Below, piece after piece: positions 8,483 through 19,100 of a stretch of DNA of 51,327 nucleotides. Source of the stretch: Saccharicrinis sp. (GTDB lineage: Bacteria > Bacteroidota > Bacteroidia > Bacteroidales > Marinilabiliaceae). Every line of letters starts with the position of its first letter. The first letter of the stretch is position 1. Location of the stretch: positions 1-51,327 of the forward strand of contig JAGXIP010000134.1 in NCBI GenBank assembly GCA_024635585.1, written 5' to 3'. Under the pieces are notes generated by a model. It did no database searches, had not been told where the DNA came from, and saw only the letters and a program-made list of their open reading frames with translations. The position numbers and the translations under genes were made by a program.

Positions 8483-8512
8483 AAAAAAGGCGATCACATG
8501 ATCGCCTTTTTT
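8483..8512. terminator. Bidirectional rho-independent terminator
   Basis: GGCGATC (8489-8495) and GATCGCC (8500-8506) form a perfect 7-base stem with a 4-base loop, flanked by A6 on the left and T6 on the right. It serves the oxoamine synthase gene (plus) and the SpoIID-like gene (minus), which converge here. Confidence 0.88.
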
Positions 8513-8513
8513 A

Positions 8514-9448
8514 TTAGTATTGTTTTTGAATTTCAAACCCAGGTAGGTAGTGTTCAACAATCTGTTCCATTGTTTTTCCTTGTTTTGCCAGCTCCAAAGC
8601 CCCACTTCTGCTCAGTTCAAATACCTCTCCGTTTTCACCATCTCTAAACGTTATAATATGTTTTTGAGGTATCGTTTGTTTCAATATATTATCGTAGTCG
8701 TTAAGTTCTTCTCCATTGTAGAGGTCGCTAACACATTCAACTGCACTTACTGCTTCCTTGCTCCTCTCTTCGTCATTGTGTACGGTTTGTTGCACGTACA
8801 TTATTTTATCGTTATAAACTAGTGCCATACCATGGGTTGCTTCTACTGCTTTACGCACCATTTCATTTGGCTCTTGCGGTGTAATTACATATAATTCCGA
8901 AAGATTATCCGCGGCACTTCGTAGCACACTGTTATAGTCCGAAGCCTGCAAAGACTCCAAGGTTTGATTGCTATCAAACTTATCCATAACCAATAAAATG
9001 GCGGCATTACGAATAATCGTAGCCTGCACTTTCAAATATTCCAATTGTGTAGCTTTAGGACAACAATTATTCAATACAGTCATTACAAAAGGCTCTACAT
9101 CAACCACATTCAATACAATTAAATATTGCTCTTGCTTTTCGATAATAATATTACCGCTAAAATTCATTAAGCTACATAACTCATCTCCGTTATATTCATC
9201 TAAGCTTAGTTCGTTTAACTCCACTGCACATTTATTGTCATCTTCCTTTATGGGCATTAACAAAACCCGTTCGGAAGCAATAATAATTTCAATTTCGTCC
9301 TCTAAGAAAATCTTATTATCTACTACATTTAGTTGCCATTTACCCGATAATCTTCTTTGCGATTCGCCAAAAAATATTCGCCTTGCATATTCAGGGATAC
9401 ACAACGGCCACAACCTAATTCCACTTTAATTTTTTGATTGGTAACCAT
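8514..9448 (-). pseudogene. SpoIID/LytB-like protein, frameshifted and catalytically degenerate
   Basis: The real gene start is the ATG at 9448, preceded by a strong Shine-Dalgarno AAAGGAG at 9463-9457 (8-base spacing). That frame encodes 39 residues with a SpoIID-like N-terminal strand pattern (KIKVELGCGRCVSLNMQGEY) and stops at 9331-9329. The rest of the protein continues in the -1 frame from about 9340 to 8514 (QLNVVDNKIFLEDEIEI onward). The downstream part keeps the SpoIID layout: VVDVEPFVMTVL, then LEYLKVQATIIRNAAIL (like LKAQAVAARTYAL), AVEATHGMALVYNDK, and a C-terminal ALELAKQGKTMEQIVEHYLPG. The family's catalytic Glu, SSGG-type and GHGVGMSQ motifs are absent. In SpoIID these strip peptides-free glycan in peptidoglycan. 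No signal peptide is seen. It may be a decaying gene, a sequencing error at one base, or a programmed shift. Confidence 0.7.
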
Positions 9449-9508
9449 TTTACAAGCTCCTTTATACTTTATTCGATATTACAGTTAAAACCACCAGAAG
9501 TCAATCGA

Positions 9509-10012
9509 CTAAAAAACAGGTATTTCAGGCAATTCCAGAGATTCTTCTTCCTCCTTATCAATAACTTTTTCTTCGCGATGATATTTTATTATCAGTCCCA
9601 AACAATTTGATTGCCCCATAAAATTTTCGGGATTTACTGCTTCCACTTCGATAATTATACGCTTAGTAGTTCCAAAACTGATATTAATTTGGCTATCGAA
9701 ATCATCGGCAGCATTGTCCCAAAAAATAGTGCCTGTTTCATCATCCACCACCTTTAAACGAAAATCGCCTAAACTCTTAGGTTTGCATATATCAATATGA
9801 TAGGCTGTACTCCCATAAAAAACATGTACAATTTTTATTTTTTGAGAAGGATTCATTTTAAAGGAACGAGCCATCGATTGCTTATTGTAAAGCTTATCAG
9901 CAGGTGCGCTTAACTTAAGCACCTCGGCACACGATTGAGCGTTAGCATTACCTAATACCATCATACCCAGTAAAACCGTGATAATTAAAGATTTGCAGAT
10001 AGAATTGTGCAT
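9509..10012 (-). CDS. Small secreted beta-rich protein (paralogue of the 22808 gene)
   Basis: I take the ATG at 10012 because it begins a good signal peptide (MHNSICKSLIITVLLGMMVL, cleavage after NANA near residue 26); an upstream ATG at 10051 would add 13 residues in front of it. The mature part, about 140 residues, is rich in alternating beta-strand sequence, with motifs YGSTAYHIDICKPK, WDNAADDFDS and RIIIEVEAVNPE, and two probable disulfide cysteines, then ends in an acidic tail. It aligns along its length with the 142-residue product at 22808-23236 (shared DKxY, Y-x-KPK, DNAA, IEV-x-A-x-N and C-x-G-x-x-I-x-Y). It is 45 bases past the ABC gene and probably the last gene of that operon. No function is known to me; a PPC-like beta-sandwich is a guess. 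Confidence 0.8.
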   Translation of the reverse strand: MHNSICKSLIITVLLGMMVLGNANAQSCAEVLKLSAPADKLYNKQSMARSFKMNPSQKIKIVHVFYGSTAYHIDICKPKSLGDFRLKVVDDETGTIFWDNAADDFDSQINISFGTTKRIIIEVEAVNPENFMGQSNCLGLIIKYHREEKVIDKEEEESLELPEIPVF

Positions 10013-10057
10013 CGTATTTATGTTTTTAAATTTAAATATAACATTGAACATAGTGTT

Positions 10058-13021
10058 TTAAAACTTTTTTCGTGTAAGATGTATATACACCATGATGTAA
10101 AAAACAGCAGACAAAGCCATCATTATATAAACGTTAAACAGCCATGTTTTTATTTTAAAGTTGCCTATTGTTTTAATGGGTGCATAGTAATGCGACTTAC
10201 CCCACTTGTTATTAGCAACTTGGTATCCAGGCTGATATTTTCGGATCATCTGCCCGTACCGATATACATACTTATTATAATCGTTACTTTTTAATACAAA
10301 CTCCGATAGTTTTTGATTGTAATATTCTTTTTTAGGAAATTCATTTTCTTTTCCAATTCTTTCCTGCTCTATTTTTTGATACAACAAATTCAGGTTGGAG
10401 CGAAGCCACTTTTTAACCCTCGTTAATAAGCTTTGCAATTTTAACCGGTCCAGAGGCGTTTTATCAAGTGTGCCCAGCTCGTTAGCTAACTGTGGAAATT
10501 GTATTACCAATTGATTCAGCAATCCGTTTATCTCCTCTTCAGAATGTTGCTCTTCTTTTTTACTCATTTCGGTGAGCAAGGTTTCGAGTTTAGGCACAAA
10601 AAAGTTGGCATAATAACTCATGGTACTTTGTTCTATAAGCAAATCCGTTAAGCCCTCGTCGTATTTATTTTCGGTAAATTGTAACACCATCAGTGCTTCG
10701 TAGGCCCAGCGCGAGATGGCAACATTAGCATAAATGGGTACGTACTTTTCGGATGCCAATGTATGATGCATTTTATCAAAATCAAGTATCGCTCCAGCCA
10801 ACAAAATTTGGGGTATCAACAAAAATGGTATGGTTATATAAATAGACAAGATGGATTTAAGCCTGGCAGATATGTACAGCCCCAACATACTGCTACTCAT
10901 AGCTGCTAACCATAGTATAATAAAATATCTGAAATACAAACCTTTTATTTCGAGGATACTATTACCCACCCAAACAAACAACATAATTTGTACTGCATTT
11001 ACTACGGCCACATATACTAATTTTGAGTTTAGATATGAAAAAGGACTTAAACTTAAAAAGCTTTCGCGTTTAATGACCTTAAGGTCGCGATGTATTTCGC
11101 CCGAACTTAAAATAAGACCCAGAAAAAGTGCAACCACTACGCTAATAAACAAATAAGCAGGTATATTATCGTTATCGATAAATCGATACTCATGGGTAAT
11201 TAAATCGGTTGACTTTAAAAAAAAGGCCATCATAAAAGCCAAAAGTGGTGCCCCTAATAATATCAAAGCCAGATATTGGGTATCGGACTTTCGGATAGCC
11301 ACATTACGTTGGAGATAAATCCAAAATTGTTTTATTTTTGGTGGAATGCTGGTGAGCGGATGACCTAAAGTACCGTTTTCAATAATAAGCTCTTCCGGGG
11401 TGTTTGCTTTGAAGAGTTTATTCCAGTAGATACTGTCAAACTCCCTTTCTCCTACAAGCTCACCTTTTTCCGAATGCTTTTGGTACTGAAGTAAATTAAT
11501 AACCTGCTCGGGGTTACACTGTCCATGTTTTATACTGTCGTCGTTAATGGAATCAACAAACTCCAATTGTTTTTTAAAGTATGAACTGGCCGAAAAAGGG
11601 TTGCCATAATAAGCGGCATAACCCCTATCATCAAGGATAAGTAGCTTATCGAAAAGCACAAACAAATCGGATGTGGGCTGATGGATATTCACAATAATGA
11701 TATTGCCCATATTGGCAATTTTCTTTAGCAGCCTTATCACCAACAAAGCATCGGACGACGACAAACCCGAGGTAGGTTCATCCACGAACAATACATCCGG
11801 GCGACGAATAAGCTCCAACGCAATATTAAGTCTTTTACGTTGTCCGCCACTTATCACCTTTTCCAAACGACTACCTACCTTTAAATTACCAATACTGCTA
11901 AGGCCAAAATCTTCCAAGGTATCTTTTACTAACTGCTCCAACTCGTTTTTAGGCAAATCGTTACGGCAAAACCTGGCACTATACATTAAATTCTGCTTCA
12001 CGGTAAGCTCCTCTATCAGCAAATCTTCCTGCGGCACATAACCCAGGTGTTTTTTAAGCTTAAGGATGTTATCGTGCAAATTATAGCCATTCAAATAAAC
12101 ACTTCCTTTATCGGGCAAGGTAACACCGCTGAGTACGTTAAACAGAGTTGTTTTTCCTGTACCACTTCCGCCCATTACTGCCATTAATTGTCCGCCCCCA
12201 ACTTTAAACGAAAGCTCCTGAATACCCAAACCGGTCTCCTTAAAAGTTTTTTCTACCTTATGAGCAATCAGTTCCAGGTCTTCTTTTTCTATATTTTGAT
12301 AGGAGACATGCAGGTCGGCAAAATATAAAGGTTGCATATCCTCTCCCTCAATAATACCACCCAGTGTAAACTGATAAACCCTATCGGGAAACAATACCTG
12401 CTTATTTAACTGAAGTTGTCCTTTACCTATATATTTAATCAGGAAAGATGATATGGAAGGAACATAATAGGCCATTATTTTTCCCTTCAAATCAACTTTA
12501 TTGTACATACGGAACGAGCGGAGCTTTACTTTTGTAAAGTTGCCCACCATTACCAAGCCTTTGGGATCCTGCTCCAAGGACAAATCATTACGAACAAAAT
12601 GGGTAACGCTCATAATTCTTGTCTCATCGAGGTCAAAAATATTACTCACCAATTTTAGTTGATGCATTAATCGGGGAAGCGCTTTATTTCCTCCAGCTAC
12701 TTTTTCGGAATCTACCACGTAAATCAGGAGCGCAATATAAAGCTCTGCCTTTTGGCTTTTGGAGAGTTCGCCAAATAATTGGTTAAGATGTTGGGTGATA
12801 CGGAGCTCATATTCATCCTCACTCAAAGTGTTACAGGACAGCACATAATCGCGATAATAATCGAGCATTTGCATGCGTACCTTTTGCGAAAAACGGGTAC
12901 TCAGGTATTGGTCAAGATACGAATAATCCAAGCCATCAAATGCTTCAGTTCTATGATTCCTGAAGAGTCCGAACAGCTCAGTTACACTTTTTAACGTGTG
13001 GTATTTAAAGTATAATTCCAT
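10058..13021 (-). CDS. ABCG-like ATP-binding/permease fusion with TerB-like N terminus
   Basis: A 987-residue half-size ABC exporter with an unusual front end. Residues 1-150 are helical and resemble a TerB-like acidic-helix domain; about 150-260 is a beta-rich module; then a complete nucleotide-binding domain with Walker A MGGSGTGKTTLF, Q-loop GYVPQEDLL, signature ISGGQRKRLN, Walker B DVLFVDEPTSGLSS and the switch His in VNIHQPTS. The motif style (SGGQRKR, DEPTSGLSS) is that of ABCG/White exporters. The C-terminal third has about six membrane spans with a large extracytoplasmic insert rich in charged helices before the last span near LFNVYIMMALSAVFYIMVY. It follows the PD40-OmpA gene by two bases, so it is cotranscribed with porP and ompA. 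The substrate is unknown; the neighbourhood suggests surface or gliding-type biology. Confidence 0.85.
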   Translation of the reverse strand: MELYFKYHTLKSVTELFGLFRNHRTEAFDGLDYSYLDQYLSTRFSQKVRMQMLDYYRDYVLSCNTLSEDEYELRITQHLNQLFGELSKSQKAELYIALLIYVVDSEKVAGGNKALPRLMHQLKLVSNIFDLDETRIMSVTHFVRNDLSLEQDPKGLVMVGNFTKVKLRSFRMYNKVDLKGKIMAYYVPSISSFLIKYIGKGQLQLNKQVLFPDRVYQFTLGGIIEGEDMQPLYFADLHVSYQNIEKEDLELIAHKVEKTFKETGLGIQELSFKVGGGQLMAVMGGSGTGKTTLFNVLSGVTLPDKGSVYLNGYNLHDNILKLKKHLGYVPQEDLLIEELTVKQNLMYSARFCRNDLPKNELEQLVKDTLEDFGLSSIGNLKVGSRLEKVISGGQRKRLNIALELIRRPDVLFVDEPTSGLSSSDALLVIRLLKKIANMGNIIIVNIHQPTSDLFVLFDKLLILDDRGYAAYYGNPFSASSYFKKQLEFVDSINDDSIKHGQCNPEQVINLLQYQKHSEKGELVGEREFDSIYWNKLFKANTPEELIIENGTLGHPLTSIPPKIKQFWIYLQRNVAIRKSDTQYLALILLGAPLLAFMMAFFLKSTDLITHEYRFIDNDNIPAYLFISVVVALFLGLILSSGEIHRDLKVIKRESFLSLSPFSYLNSKLVYVAVVNAVQIMLFVWVGNSILEIKGLYFRYFIILWLAAMSSSMLGLYISARLKSILSIYITIPFLLIPQILLAGAILDFDKMHHTLASEKYVPIYANVAISRWAYEALMVLQFTENKYDEGLTDLLIEQSTMSYYANFFVPKLETLLTEMSKKEEQHSEEEINGLLNQLVIQFPQLANELGTLDKTPLDRLKLQSLLTRVKKWLRSNLNLLYQKIEQERIGKENEFPKKEYYNQKLSEFVLKSNDYNKYVYRYGQMIRKYQPGYQVANNKWGKSHYYAPIKTIGNFKIKTWLFNVYIMMALSAVFYIMVYIHLTRKKF

Positions 13022-13023
13022 CC

Positions 13024-15090
13024 TTAATAATTACTATCTATTAACCTAAACTCTGTTCTAAAATTTATATGCCTACCCTCAGGGTTATCACTACCATCGG
13101 CATTTTTATTGGGTGCTATTGGTTTGCTACCACCGTACCCAACTGCTTTTAACCTATCTTCGCTTATACCTTTACTTATTATATATCTTACAACTTCGCA
13201 GGCTCGCCTATCCGAGAGCCTAACATTATACTTATCATTGCCCCGGTTATCGGTATGCGAACCTATTTCAACACTTACATCCGGATATAAAAGCATCATC
13301 TTTAGCAATCCTCCATCTATAATAGCGTGTTCGTCGGCACTTAACTTTGTTTGATTACCAGGCCCAAAAATCTGGGGCAATACATATGGCACTGTATCCA
13401 TGGTTGGCGTACTTACCTGCCCCATGTTTAACATTGCTGACGATAAGCCACGAGTTGAAAAATCTATATTTTTGCTTACAACCCTTTTATCTGCAATCAC
13501 CATGCGATAATCCATATCTATGGGACTTAGAAAATTCAATTTCCCAAAACTATCCGTTGTTGTACTATTTATATAAACATAGTTGGTGCTATCCTTTTGT
13601 ATATAAATATCAATTTTAGCATTATCAATAACATCTTGATTACTATCCATACTCGATGGCATTAGGTTTGAAATACCTAACTTTTTTAAATCCACATTTT
13701 TACTTACCAACACAGCACTCACGGTTATTTTTTCGGCAAAAGTTGATTTCCATGGGTAAATATCGTCGCAACAGTTTTCATGTGTCAACGATAACCCTCC
13801 TCCTCTATTTGATGTTATAAAACCTTTTTCACCAAATTCATCTTCAGAGTAATACAAATCGTCGCAATTGGAATTAATAGGATAACCCAAGTTAACTGGC
13901 TCGTCCCAATTCACTAAATCGCCTTGCGCACTAAACACATCTAAGCCTCCAAAATTGGGCCATCCATCTGAACTAAAGTACATCTTATGACTCAACCTAT
14001 CGTAAAACGGCGTTGCTTCAGCACCTGATGTGTTGACATAAATACCTGCGTTTACGGGTTTTTCATAAGATTGTTTTACTAAATCGTAAATAGTGTACCA
14101 AATATCTGTTTGTCCGTAACCGCCGGGGCGTGTCGAAACAAAATAAACCACTTCTAAATCAGGATCATAGCAGGTTCCAACGGCTGGTTCGGTAGATGAA
14201 AAATTTGTCAAATTTATTTCGCTACCCAATTTATAAGGTTTCAACCATTCGTCTTTAAACTTTTCACTTACATATAAATGACATATCATTTTATTTTGCC
14301 AGTTTAGGCTGCAACGAGTAAAATAAAAGCGCTTACCATCCATCGAAAAAACACCATCTCCGGTATCATAATTAGGCGAATTAAAAAAAGGCTTCTCCGG
14401 ATGGTGACCTCCAGTCCAACCCACACTATCTTTTATAGCCAAATAAAACTTTCTTTTTGGTCTGCTGCTATTCTCATTGTAGTATGCTAAAGTATCTAAG
14501 GCAGTTGATGAATAGGCAAAAACCGTATCGGAAAGGTAAAAAGGGTTGAACTCGATATGTGGCCTATTGATACCAGGTGCAAGCTCCACCATTTTTCTTT
14601 GATTTATGGAGTCTTTCATCTCTATAGCCAGCTCGCAACCGCGTGTTTGGCTCTCCACCAACATCTCAAAATAATCGGGCATCCATCGCTTTTGCTTCCT
14701 CACCCGTATTTTTTTAAGCAATTCGTACGCCTCGTCGTTATACCCCAAGGACTTGGCATTTATTGCTTTGTAATAATTGGCAAGCACCTCTCTTTCAGGG
14801 CACTTTACCACTAACTTATCAAAAGCTTTATACGCACTTAAATAATCTCTGGATTGTTGATATTGGTAAGCCAACTGCCATAGATATTTTGTTTTATTCG
14901 AATATTTTTGACTTAGATAATGGTAATAATAAATGGCCGAATTATAATCGCCCTGTACCACTGCACTTTTTGCATAACCCTTTATTTGCCATGGTTTTAA
15001 ATCCTTAACATCAAAAGGTTGCGCATGCAGTTGCATGTGATTTTTACCAAACGACAACAAAAAAATAAGGAGGATTAATATCTTATGCAT
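13024..15090 (-). CDS. TPR-PD40-OmpA family protein (PorE-like)
   Basis: A 688-residue exported protein. Residues 1-24 are a signal peptide ending HAQ. TPR-like helices follow (about 30-140: GDYNSAIYYYHYLSQKY, YLSAYKAFDKLVVKCP), then WD/PD40-type beta-propeller blades (about 170-440: GVFSMDGKRFYFTRCS, VYFVSTRPGGYGQTDIWY, MYFSSDGWPNFGGLDVFS, GFITSNRGGG). A carboxypeptidase-like beta domain follows, then a C-terminal OmpA peptidoglycan-binding domain (about 580-688) with EIGSHTDNRG, N-x-x-LSDRRA and VGYGGSKP. The architecture is that of PorE and its relatives, which anchor type IX machinery or PorP/SprF proteins to the cell wall. Its start overlaps the end of the porP gene by 16 bases, so the two are coupled; pairing with PorP/SprF proteins is typical. 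Confidence 0.9.
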   Translation of the reverse strand: MHKILILLIFLLSFGKNHMQLHAQPFDVKDLKPWQIKGYAKSAVVQGDYNSAIYYYHYLSQKYSNKTKYLWQLAYQYQQSRDYLSAYKAFDKLVVKCPEREVLANYYKAINAKSLGYNDEAYELLKKIRVRKQKRWMPDYFEMLVESQTRGCELAIEMKDSINQRKMVELAPGINRPHIEFNPFYLSDTVFAYSSTALDTLAYYNENSSRPKRKFYLAIKDSVGWTGGHHPEKPFFNSPNYDTGDGVFSMDGKRFYFTRCSLNWQNKMICHLYVSEKFKDEWLKPYKLGSEINLTNFSSTEPAVGTCYDPDLEVVYFVSTRPGGYGQTDIWYTIYDLVKQSYEKPVNAGIYVNTSGAEATPFYDRLSHKMYFSSDGWPNFGGLDVFSAQGDLVNWDEPVNLGYPINSNCDDLYYSEDEFGEKGFITSNRGGGLSLTHENCCDDIYPWKSTFAEKITVSAVLVSKNVDLKKLGISNLMPSSMDSNQDVIDNAKIDIYIQKDSTNYVYINSTTTDSFGKLNFLSPIDMDYRMVIADKRVVSKNIDFSTRGLSSAMLNMGQVSTPTMDTVPYVLPQIFGPGNQTKLSADEHAIIDGGLLKMMLLYPDVSVEIGSHTDNRGNDKYNVRLSDRRACEVVRYIISKGISEDRLKAVGYGGSKPIAPNKNADGSDNPEGRHINFRTEFRLIDSNY

Positions 15091-16091
15091 GGTATGGTTG
15101 TTTTTTTAAGAATAGCCCAAGGCCTTTGGTATATTAAGGTGAGCTCTATGGCATTTGTAAAAATATTGGTTGTTTTTAACCCCGATATATCCACATCGAC
15201 ACTGGTTATGGCGGACCAGTTGCGATAATTTAAACCCAGCACCAATATGGCCGATTCAAATTCGCGGTTAAAGCCATCACGAACATAAGCACCCATGCTC
15301 ACACTTTTAAAATCTTGGTTGGTCGCATTCAGCTCCATACCCATATTGGCTCCCACCAAAAACTCAGATGCTTTATTATGAAAGGTATAGTAGGATTGCG
15401 GCAAAACGTAAAACTTCTCGTTTAACTTTATTTTTATGGAACCATGCCAATTGGTGCGAACCGCAAGCGGATTGTTATTGTTTAAAAAATAGTCTTTGGC
15501 GCGGTTTACGTGATACATGGCTATCCCGGTACTCAGCACATAACCTGGACCACTATAATTCCATAATACACCCAAATTAATATCCAAATAGTTTGAATAT
15601 TCCCGCGAAAAATTTTCTGAATTTGGCAGCAATGCGTTAAAACCACCTGTTTCACGGTCGTACTGCTCAGGATAGGTATAATTACCAAATTGAAGTCTGC
15701 GCATCACCCAACCGATTTGCAAGCCTGCACCAATGTATGAGCGCTCCGAAACCTGAACGTTACTACTACCCGAAAGATAAAACTTATTGGTAGGCAAAGA
15801 TGGTCCTGAAGCATTATCATAACTATATAATGCACCCAAACCTACTGTATTCTTATATAAAATGATAGATTTGTCGTACGAAACACTTATTGTATTAAGT
15901 GGATCGCCAAAATACATACCCTGCGATCGGTTATTGTTGATAAGTCTCCACTGCGCATCCATAACTCCTGTTAAAGCAGGGTTTAAATGTAAGGGTGATG
16001 AAAAAAATTGGGAATAATGTAAAGTTTGGCCGTTTACATCCATAAAGAATGTAATTATAATCAGATATATGCTTATATAAAAAAATTTCAC
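15075..16091 (-). CDS. PorP/SprF family type IX outer membrane protein
   Basis: A 338-residue outer-membrane beta-barrel with signal peptide (ending VNGQ, about residue 21) followed by the family hallmark HYSQFFSSPLHLNPALTG, then repeated amphipathic strands such as NKFYLSGSSNVQVSERSYIGAGLQIGW and SGPGYVLSTGIAMYHVN. The C terminus ends IPCIRY. PorP/SprF proteins act beside the type IX translocon; SprF-type members are needed for secretion or surface attachment of large adhesins with a type B sorting domain. That fits the divergently transcribed PKD adhesin only 80 bases away. It is the first gene of the leftward operon. Confidence 0.93.
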   Translation of the reverse strand: MKFFYISIYLIIITFFMDVNGQTLHYSQFFSSPLHLNPALTGVMDAQWRLINNNRSQGMYFGDPLNTISVSYDKSIILYKNTVGLGALYSYDNASGPSLPTNKFYLSGSSNVQVSERSYIGAGLQIGWVMRRLQFGNYTYPEQYDRETGGFNALLPNSENFSREYSNYLDINLGVLWNYSGPGYVLSTGIAMYHVNRAKDYFLNNNNPLAVRTNWHGSIKIKLNEKFYVLPQSYYTFHNKASEFLVGANMGMELNATNQDFKSVSMGAYVRDGFNREFESAILVLGLNYRNWSAITSVDVDISGLKTTNIFTNAIELTLIYQRPWAILKKTTIPCIRY

Positions 16092-16171
16092 AGTATTTTT
16101 TTTCCTATAATTAAGTAGAAACTATTCTTTATTTTATCCGTACAAAAAATTATTGTAATTTAACAAACCCA

Positions 16172-19100
16172 ATGATTTATAAATCAGGTAAAAGTATTAA
16201 CAACATGTATAAATATCTACAATTTTTAATGCTTCCTTTTATAATTACCCTATCTTCTTTCATTCCAGTAAAATCACAAATTATTGTCAGTTTTACGTCG
16301 GAAAAGCAAGAAGGTTGCGCCCCTTTGCCAGTAAATTTTGTTAATCAAAGTTCTGATAGCGACAACAACACTTATTTATGGGATTTTGGCAATGGAAATA
16401 CCTCCACATTTAGAAACGCAACCCACATTTACAACACTCCTGGAAACTATAACGTTAGCCTTACCGTTTTTGATGCAGATAAAAGTGAAATTCTTGTTAA
16501 AAATAATTTTATCCGTGTTTATAATTTACCTTCTGTAAGTTTTACGCCCGATATACCAACTGAACAATGTGCTCCTTTTGATGTGAATTTTATGAGCGAT
16601 GTTTCGCCAAGCTCACCCGATGGCAATTATACTTGGGATTTTGGAGATGGGATTTTTAGTTACGATAAAAATCCAGTTCATTCGTTTAATCAACCCGGAG
16701 TGTATAATGTAACCGTAATTTTTTCAGATGAAAATGGTTGTGTGGCTAAAGCCACGCGAGAGGAATTAATTACCGTTAGAAAACCCACCGCTATTTTCCA
16801 AGCCACCGATCGCTATTCATGCAACGGAAAGTTAAATACTCAATTTACCAACCAATCCTATGGCTTGGGCGATTTAAGCTACAAATGGAATTTTGGCGAT
16901 CAGCAACTCTCTCAATCACAGAACCCTCAACACGCCTATATCGAGACGGGAATTTACGATGTTACCTTAACCGTAACCGACGATTTGGGATGTGCAGATT
17001 CCATAGCCTTTATTGAATTAATAGAAATAAGAAACACCATAGCCGGGTTTACAATAGATAATGATACCGTTTGTCCTAACACGCCTATTAAATTTACCAA
17101 TGCTTCTGTAAACAACCGTAGCAATACCTGGAATTTTGGTGATGGTACAAGCTCTGCTGAAATCAGTCCGACACATATTTTTACCAAGCCGGGCGATTAT
17201 GTTGTTGAGTTAATGGTAGGTAACTATGAATGTTCTAGCATTGCTACAAGGCTTATTCATGTTGAGGATGTGAAGGTGGATTTTACTATTTCTGACAACT
17301 ATGCCTGTCAAGTTCCTGTTAATATTACTTACAGTCCTACTGGTGACAAGATGGATAATTATACTTGGACTTTTGGTGAAGATGAAACCTCCACAGAGAT
17401 GATCCCTACGCACACCTATCCTTCTACCAAAGAACTTACCGATAATAAAATACAAAGCTATACCACCACCCTTGAAGTTACCACTAAATATGGCTGTAAA
17501 GCCAAGGTGGTTAAAAACGATGTTTTACAGATAATTTTGCCCCAAATAAAAATAACCACCGACAACCCAACCTCTGGATGTCAGCCTATTGACCTAAATT
17601 TTGGACATACAATTACTTACGACACCCCTTTGGATCAAGTAACCAATATTACCTGGAAAACGGATGAAGAAACTATAGGAAAGGAAAACACGTTTCATCG
17701 CACCTATGCCGATGTGGGCAAATACAAAGTATATCTTAGTGCCGAAACTTCCTTGGGATGCACGGCCAGTAGCACTGCAAATATTTTGGTAGGACAAAAA
17801 GTGCAGCCTGAATTTACCGTTAAGGACAAAAGTGTTTTTTGCGCCAGCGAAGAGGTTGAATTTGAGGACATAACGAACAACGCTCCTATTTATGACGATA
17901 TTACCTGGGATTTTGGGGATGGCTTACAAAGCGAAATGGGCATTCCCATGCACCAATATACCGATACGGGATATATGGATGTGAAATTAAAGGTAACGCA
18001 CAACGGCTGCATTAGCTCAGTTGCCAAGGCAAAGGCACTATTTATTAAAGGACCCATTGCCAAATACACCCGAATACAAAATTGCGATTCGCCCTACAAA
18101 GCCGATTTCTCTATTGACCTGATTGATGCAGATTCTTATACTTTCTACTTTGACGATGGTGATTCCATAGTAAATGTAGGCACTAACTTTTCGCATACAT
18201 ATTCCCAAAAAGGCAGACATACGCCTGTTTTAAAAGCCCAAAAAAGTGGTAATGAGTGTTTCTATTCCTATCATAACAATATAATAATATCTGACCCCAT
18301 AGCGATTTTCGATACCACGGGTACTGGCCCATGTGCCAATACCACCCTTTTATTCGATGCCGGCGAAAGCCAAGATGCCTCATCCTTTGATTTCAACGGA
18401 CTTTATAAAAAATATTTATGGGATTTTGGCGACAAAACTACCGTACAGTTTACCGACGAACCCATCACTCATAAATATAATAACAATGGTACTTTTATAG
18501 CACAACTGGTAGTACAGGACCGCAACAATTGCACCGACACCCTGCGTAAAGAAATAAATATTTTTAAGCCACTGAGCAAATTTACAAACGATTATGTGGA
18601 CGGTTGTATGCCCGTTAAATACCAGTTTAATAATTTAAGCGAGCATGAGCTGCCTATCACCCGATGGGACTGGGATTTTGGCGATGGTGCCACCTCAGAT
18701 CAGGAAAACCCTGTTCATGAGTACCAGGCTTTTGGCACCTACAACGTGCGACTTTCGCTTACCAACCAAAAAGGTTGTACATCAACCATGTTGCTTAAAA
18801 ATGAAATAAAAGTGATAGACCCTCATGCCGCCTTTATTGTTTCCGATGCGGATGCATGCATTAACGATTCATTGTTTTTTTGGGATCGCTCTAAAAGTAA
18901 TGTTACCAACTTTTTATGGGATTTTGGCGACGGAAACCAAAGTGCCCTTAGAAACCCCAAACATGTTTATCAATCGCCAGGCTCTTACGATGTGTCACTT
19001 AAAATTATCGACGATCACGGATGCGAGCTGAAGCACACAATGCCATCCTATATTAGTATCGAAAAGCCACCGATGGCAAAATTTAACAGCAATGAAAACG

